Assembly (NCBI RefSeq): GCF_016086655.4
Contig: NC_052132.2
Span: 18,664,805-18,728,804, forward strand
Reading direction: 5' to 3'
DNA: 64,000 nt
From: Lepeophtheirus salmonis
Taxonomy: Eukaryota > Arthropoda > Copepoda > Siphonostomatoida > Caligidae
The notes under the pieces: model-generated
What the model was told of the DNA's origin: nothing
The model's input: only the letters and a program-made list of their open reading frames with translations
Databases searched by the model: none
Program-made: the position numbers and the translations under genes
Shown here: positions 58,034 through 64,000 of the stretch, one piece after another
Layout: each line of letters begins with the position of its first letter
Position numbering within the stretch: position 1 is the first letter of the stretch

Positions 58034-60095
58034 TTGATGTACTTATGTGGTAACTTCTTCTTACTAATAAATACAATACCTGCTTTATATAAGTCCGCAA
58101 ATTTTAAAACTTTAAATATTTTAGTCATTATAACTATTGAAAATGTGCTTATTTGAATACCACCCTTACAAAATGTACAATTCTCTTAATGTGGCTCTTT
58201 CATTGGAAAGTTTACCAACTCCAAATTTAGTATTAGACCCATTATAACTTTTTTATTGTAGCGAAAGATCTCAGATAATATCGATCACATTCTGTTAGTT
58301 TAATAGTATCTCTCTCTCTCTCTCCATATAATTTATTTTTCTCTTTGAAGCCTTGCCTGGTACATGATATAATTTGAATATTACCTTTCAATTATTTATT
58401 TGGTATCATATATCACACAAATGCTTTTACCAGATTTGCATTAAAAAAAAAAAACTATTCATAACCTTAAATTGGTATTGAAACTGATCACAGCGCTTCT
58501 TCCCAAAAATGCCCTATGAATTTTGTTGTCAGCTGTTGATTCCCTCCCCTGACTTGATACATCATGGCTATTACAATTTCTCATTATTTATATGAATAAA
58601 TTTTGGCTAACCACAAAATGATTTTGGGCCTTTTTTTGGTTTTTTGAGGAAAGGTTGTGTGATACAAGGTAACGACTTGAGTAGAGTTATATTTGATCTA
58701 AGAAATAAGAATGGAGTCATATCATATGCCTTATAGAATTAATTTATATGACTAATGTTAATGAAAAATGATAGGGTCAATTAAAAAGATTGTAAGTAAC
58801 CTCCTTCTATACAACATTTTTTTTATTTTCTGTCCATTTCACGTAAATATAATCCAACCTTCACCCCCTTTTGACACTCAGGAAAATACACAAAAAATGG
58901 ACAATGTGAAAATACTGATTTTGGTAAATATAAAGCAACTTTTCAAATGATCTTGTTATTTATTTATCGTCATGTTTCTTCTTCAACCATAATTAAGATA
59001 CATATTAAAGCTAACTTGCGAATCCTCTTCTTCCTGTACTTACTTAATTCCCTTTTTTAATTCGCATTAAATAAATCTTCCCCCTTTTACGTCAGTACAA
59101 TAATTCCTTCTTTTTTTTTTTTTTTTTTGCATTTCGAAAGAACTTTGAAACGCGGGGAATCGATCTTGTTTCCTGAAAAAAATCAGCTCATTATCAAAAA
59201 AACAAGCTTGCCCTCCATAGGCCAGGAATATGGTCTGATCAGAATGAAGCAAAGCCCTACAAAGCAAAGTAAGTAACTCAGAATTCTGAACAACTTTTCT
59301 TTTATGTCTAAAATATGTATCTGTCCCAGGTTTTGAAGTTTTTATCAGGGTTTTCCGAGCGGGGCGAACCGAAATCAGACACACACATAAATTATTATAA
59401 TATTATGTAGGACAAAATGATGTAAGACAGTTTAGATTCAGTTTAGTAACGGGCTAAGGCTCAGCCAGGGAGTACTTTAGAGACTAAAGTACTCCCTGGC
59501 TCATTGCATTATATTATTTTTTTCTCTCAACCTGTTATCATTATTCATTCATTCTATAGGAGAGAACATCCAAGTATTGAGTAACACTCAGTATTTTTTT
59601 TGGAGTTATCATCAATTTTATTAAAGTAAAGTTTGTTGCTTCGTCAACGACCAATAACTTCGGGTAAAGTGGTTACTACCGCTAGACAATAAACATTTAT
59701 ATTTCTGTTTACTGCATTTGAGGAAGTATCGACATATTAAATGGTTCTTTAAAACAGAAACTTTCAAAAGGAACTTTGACTTTTCCAAATGCTCTTATTC
59801 ATCGTTTATAGATAAGGATAGAACAGAAAAAAATAGAAATTTCCTTATATTTGTTGACATAAGATTGTGTTTTTCATCTTTTTTTCATAATATATTGAAC
59901 AAATAATAAAGAGATTTTTATTTCTTCAAAAATGAAATATACAGTAATATCTTTAGTTTACGAGTAAACCAACATACAAATTTTTTGAGCTACGAGCAGG
60001 ATTATGAGTAAGAAATTTATATTCACATTCAAACTGGTCGAGAATTGGTGACGGGATGAAAGAGCCCCTTCAAGCTTTTGTATTATATCTATATA
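58034..60095. other. Intergenic with a solo fold-back arm and a perfect hairpin
   Basis: 58615-58680 is an inverted solo arm of the 3618-4133 element (GATTTTGGGCC, GAGGAAAGGTTGTGTGATAC). 59463-59501 is a perfect 18-bp inverted repeat with a 3-base loop. A TC microsatellite lies near 58310-58325. A 105-codon minus ORF at 59067-59384 is less AT-biased than its surroundings but unrecognised. Confidence 0.45.
59463..59501. repeat. Perfect 18-bp inverted repeat
   Basis: AGCCAGGGAGTACTTTAG and its exact complement flank the loop AGA. The arms are more GC-rich than the surroundings. No gene is adjacent. Confidence 0.7.
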
Positions 60096-60971
60096 CAGGG
60101 AGCGGGGATCAGATTGTCACCTACTTTAAACCTTGATAACTTGAAGACGACATTATCAAATAAAAAACCGGTTACCAAATAGGAAAGCTATTCTCGTCAG
60201 CTGACGATACATAGTTCAGTTAGCATCATGCCGTCATCATATGAGGAGATAAAGAGCTATAAGTGGAACGAGGAGCTTTCGAGGTCCACCGTGTCATGGC
60301 ATTGGTTAATAATGGAGGTGAAATCTCCAATTCAACGATTGCTTCAACCTTAGGAGTGAATTTACGGACTGTTCAGCGTATCCGTAGGAAGCTAGAGGAC
60401 ACCTGGGATGTTGATGCTACCATAAAGAGGACACCCAAGAAGGAGGGCGCCGACAGGAAGGTCAGGGACATAGGCCAAATAGCTGAGGCGACTACAAGAT
60501 CTAAGTCAAGGCCTCGAAGGTCGGACAAAATGGTTGCTGCCGTGAAAAAGTCTGTTGAAGACAAGAGAGGCAAGGTCACCGTCACCGGCCTCTCCAGGGA
60601 GTTCAACGTCAGCAGAAGGACCATGGATCGGCTAGTTAAGAAAGATCTTGGCCTTAAGGTCTACAAGAGAACCCCACGTCAAGCTCTCAAGCCTAGAGAG
60701 AAGGAAATACGCCTCGCAAGGTCGAAGATTTTTCTCAACATGCTTAAGAAAAAGGCCTCACTCGCCTGATTGTTAGCCGCTTGACTTCACAGTGTTTGGG
60801 CGTTTAAAGAGGATGCTGTCGGGAGTCCAATACAAGTCCAAGGACCAACTGAAGTCTGCCCTCAAGAATGCCTGAGCCAACTTCGACCAGACCTTCATTG
60901 CCAAGTCATGCAGCAAGTTCCGGTCCAGTCTGGACCTGGTAGTGGCGAACACTGAAGGCCATATTGAGTAG
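60096..60971 (+). mobile_element. Tc1/mariner-superfamily transposon with intact DNA-binding half and catalytic core deleted
   Basis: The left end CAGGGAGCGGGGATCAGATT follows TA and resembles maT-type termini. The frame 60263-60769 (168 codons) is clean: helix-turn-helix TIASTLGVNLRTVQRIRRKL, then TVTGLSREFNVSRRTMDRLV and KDLGLKVYKRTPRQALKP. At about 60765 the sequence jumps to a frame with PLDFTVFGRLKRMLSG, a stop, and FIAKSCSKFRSSLDL...ANTEGHIE. Everything from the first catalytic Asp to just before the last one is lost. A right terminal repeat could not be found. The intact N-terminal half could still bind transposon ends. Confidence 0.8.
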
Positions 60972-62109
60972 ACATGTGTCTAAGACTCTCATCTTTCATG
61001 TTAAATAAATTAATTTGTCGACCACGTCAAAATTACAGAATTATTTCACTATTTTTAAAAATTTCAGAGTGTTCAGTTTTAGACGTGCACACATGTATAG
61101 GACCTTTATATTTAATGAAATGTGTTATTTTGAAATTTTAGAAAAAAGTTACGTTATCAACTTCAAATATCTTACTCACTTATATGTACTAAAAAATTGT
61201 GGAGATGAGACGTTAATCTTTTATTTTTGTCAAAGAATTGCCAAATCGAAATTCACAAAGAAATTAGAAAAATGTTTTGCACTAATTTTGCAAAAAAGTA
61301 ATAAGTAGCGTTAATTGTCACTCTAAAGAGGAACACAAACCACCCAAAATTTATTTTCTCGAAAAAATAACACTCCATAACTTGCTCATTTTTGCAAATA
61401 CTACAAAAACTAGTTAATAAATAGTTTTGAAAATTAAAAATATTTATAGTTATTGTATTCAGATTTTTCAATTTAATTATCAAAATACATCATCGTTTAG
61501 TAGCACCTTTTCTTTAAAATTGTAGTTTGATTAAATAAAAGAGTATAAAAAGTGAAAAATAGAGAAAAAAATTGTAACATTATTCAGAAAATGAGAGATT
61601 ACACATCAATTTTTATGTGTCCAATTTATATGCAAACGAATCTGCAGACAAATTTCTACCAACAATATTCTATTGAAAATCCATTTTTTTTGGACCAGAA
61701 ATACAAAAAAGTTATTCTTATTAGTATAGTTCTTTGTTTTTAAGACGGGAGTCATTTTTTGATTTATAACTCAACCACATCTCTAGTCTCCTTGAGCTCC
61801 AAAAAACAACAACAACCTTTGTTTCGAGTATTAAATAAGGCTCCCTTATATGACCCTTCAAAAATCAGCATCCCCGTTTTTGCTTGAACAAGTTCAAAAG
61901 AGACACGTAGGCAAAGTTACAGTATCCTAGGCCCAACGGGGTGTGTACAAATAAAAGGCACACACACACAAACTGTATGATATCTGTATACAAATTATAA
62001 TTAATCTGTATAATTCCAATAGTAACACACTATTTTGTTCGAATAGTAATAACCGTGGGTTATTTATCGATTCTTTCGGAATTAGTATTCAGTAGAAATC
62101 TAAAAGTAA
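60972..62109. other. Intergenic, no gene
   Basis: Several 60-100-codon ORFs are AT-driven. A short CA microsatellite lies near 61961-61971. Confidence 0.4.
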
Positions 62110-62250
62110 TCCGGATTTTATTTTATTCAGGTTCGAAATTTGAGTCAAATTCGAAACGAGTATGCGTCTAATTTTTGTTTCAGATTTGGATCCGAAAGTT
62201 GGGGTCCCCTCAATTTACTCAAACATTTAGGTCTAAAGGTATGACCCTAA
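62110..62250 (+). repeat. Copy of the dispersed repeat seen at 4245 and 9725
   Basis: AATTCGAAACGAGTATGCGT, AGATTTGGATCCGAAAGTTG and AACATTTAGGTCTAAAGGT match the other copies in order. Confidence 0.6.
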
Positions 62251-62374
62251 GTTCAATAAAGACTTACACTCATTGCTCCCAAACAAATCCCCAATTACTA
62301 TCCGTTTTTCACGTGCATACTTTATACTTAAATGTTCTCTCTTCAAGAATTAAATAATAAGGATGACAGTTTAA

Positions 62375-62432
62375 AAAAATACGAAATCATGTTCAAGTTC
62401 TATTTAGAACTTGAACATGATTTCGTATTTTT
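62375..62432. repeat. Perfect 26-bp inverted repeat with 6-base loop
   Basis: The arms run 62375-62400 and 62407-62432, containing CGAAATCATGTTCAAGTTC and its exact complement; the loop is TATTTA. It is the longest perfect hairpin I found in the window. Confidence 0.8.
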
Positions 62433-64000
62433 AAAATACAAAAGTATAGAAAGTAAAACATATCTTATACAACTCTAACTATCAAAATACATATTGATGA
62501 AAATGAAAACTTACCTTTATGTGGATTTACTTCCTATTCCATTGTAGGCATGAAGTTGAAAATGAAAAATGTAGCAAGATTTAAATGAAATATAAATATG
62601 AAAGTAAAAATAACAAAAAACTTCAGTTATAAAGTTATTTATATTTTTCATCTTATAAAATATTAATTTACTTTTCTTAAAATTATAAAGCAAAAAAATA
62701 AAAAAAATACATGTATTTTTCTTTGTGTTCTCCTATGTTATTAGAGTTCTACATAATCTAAGAAGCTTCTTTAAGTAGAGTAAATCAATAATCTCTTTAA
62801 CAACAAGGAGGGAATGAAATCCCAATACTATTACGTTTTTTTCTAAGCTGATTAATATTAATATTAATAAAATTACCGCAAGAAACAAAAATACATACAA
62901 AAAAATAGCTAAAGGCCTTAAACCTTAAGGCCTCAGACTGATTCCTCAGATATATTATGTGCATCTTTTTATACGATATATCTAATTATACTATTTTATA
63001 TCTTGAGACATATAATCATTGTACATTAGGCTGGTTTGTTTTGTTTCACATGCGTTTAGGAAATAATCTATACAAAATGTCATTGCCCTACGATGATCCC
63101 CCCCAACATGTTTAGATAGTACATTTAGTTCAAATTTTGAAAAGAGACAAAAGTTGGTTATTTGTCAATAAGGATTTAAATACATTATTAGTCATTATTT
63201 TGCATAAATTACACAATGATAAGTGTTAGATCGGTCCCAGGACTGATTTCCGAATCCGTATTCCCCCTCTCTCTCTTATCGGTATAATCTTTTTTTACCA
63301 TTGAACGGTCATAAAGATCGATACATCGATCTTTCATTCCAAAAGTCCTAGCTATCTGTTTATTTTCTTCAATCCTAGCTAAGATTAAAGAATATACGAT
63401 AATAATACGTTCTAGTCACACATTTCCAAGAGGTAACTTATCTCTTTGAAAGAGGCTATGAATGATGATGAAACTCGAGCGACTTAAATGACGTAGTTAG
63501 TAGTAATTTCAGCTGTTGTACCTAGTTTACATAAAAATCGATAAGAACTGGTCCTAGGACAGACAAATTTTATTTGGACCGAACTGATAGGACTTCAGTC
63601 TTTTTTTTTTTTAAAGAATAATCCAACACGATAACTATGATAGTCATTATTCCGAACTAAAAAAAACTTTCATGAAGTAGAATAGAGCCAATAGAAAGAA
63701 TACCATAAGATAATTTGGATCTTTCCTTTTTGAAAATGTAAAAAAAGGATTCGTGCTATATGCGGAGAATCAAATTTTCCTTACCTTTGCTCTCTTCTTT
63801 CATTCCATAGAACAATTTTAGAACAAAAAACTTTCTTTACAACTTTGTATAGATTTTAAAAATATCTGTCAAAATTATTAAATGCAAAATAATTAAAAAT
63901 ATCTTTTTAGTATCTATATTGACTAAGTAAAGAGTTTTTGCCTTTTTTTCATAATTTGATCGAGATGTGTGACCTAAAGATGACTCGTAGAAGACTTTCA
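62433..64000. other. Intergenic; dispersed repeat at about 63520-63615
   Basis: 63520-63615 has CATAAAAATCGATAAGAACT, GGTCCTAGGAC and ATAGGACTTCAGTC, a copy of the family at 8520 and 14885. No gene is recognised up to the end of the window. Confidence 0.45.

Overview
The window reads as nuclear DNA of an arthropod, most likely a parasitic copepod of the salmon-louse type (Lepeophtheirus/Caligus). That placement is inference. It rests on the strong A+T bias, very short spliceosomal introns (about 55-100 nt, GT-AG), orthologues of conserved animal genes, and saturation with mariner/Tc1-type transposons and small non-autonomous repeats. There is no sign of operons, CRISPR or other prokaryotic features.

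Layout. 0.8-1.5 kb holds the last exon of a Thr-rich, probably secreted protein. 1.5-22 kb is repeat-rich and gene-poor. It contains a fold-back element, short-TIR elements with a simple-sequence core, internally deleted mariners, a decayed unassigned coding region (11.1-12.1 kb, minus), an intact GC-rich ORF with two SANT/Myb-like blocks (12.5-13.3 kb), and several imperfect tandem duplications. At 22.3 kb lies a 346-codon gene resembling the N-terminal part of a transposase-like family; a decayed copy of its 3' end lies 2.7 kb upstream.

26.1-42.4 kb is the gene-dense core. It holds CEP120 (minus, 6 exons, 762 aa), a small 88-aa ORF (plus), DYNC2LI1 (plus, 4 exons, 347 aa), DNAJC9 (plus, 3 exons, 256 aa), a secreted N-formylglutamate-amidohydrolase-like protein (plus, 4 exons, 300 aa) and nardilysin (minus, 5 exons, 1002 aa). 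I set the exon joins by hand from splice sites and phase. In all five multi-exon genes the summed coding length is an exact multiple of three. CEP120 acts in centriole and ciliary assembly and DYNC2LI1 in retrograde intraflagellar transport, so two ciliary genes lie within 8 kb. The other genes have unrelated roles.

42.4-64 kb is again mostly repeats. It contains a decayed Ty3/gypsy element (44.5-47.5 kb), many Tc1/mariner/maT relics (one with clean 25-bp terminal inverted repeats at 49.7-50.9 kb), a MITE at 55.8-56.4 kb, one tRNA-Met(CAU) gene (58.0 kb, minus) and several perfect long hairpins. Most transposase relics share one decay pattern: the ends survive while the central catalytic part is deleted.
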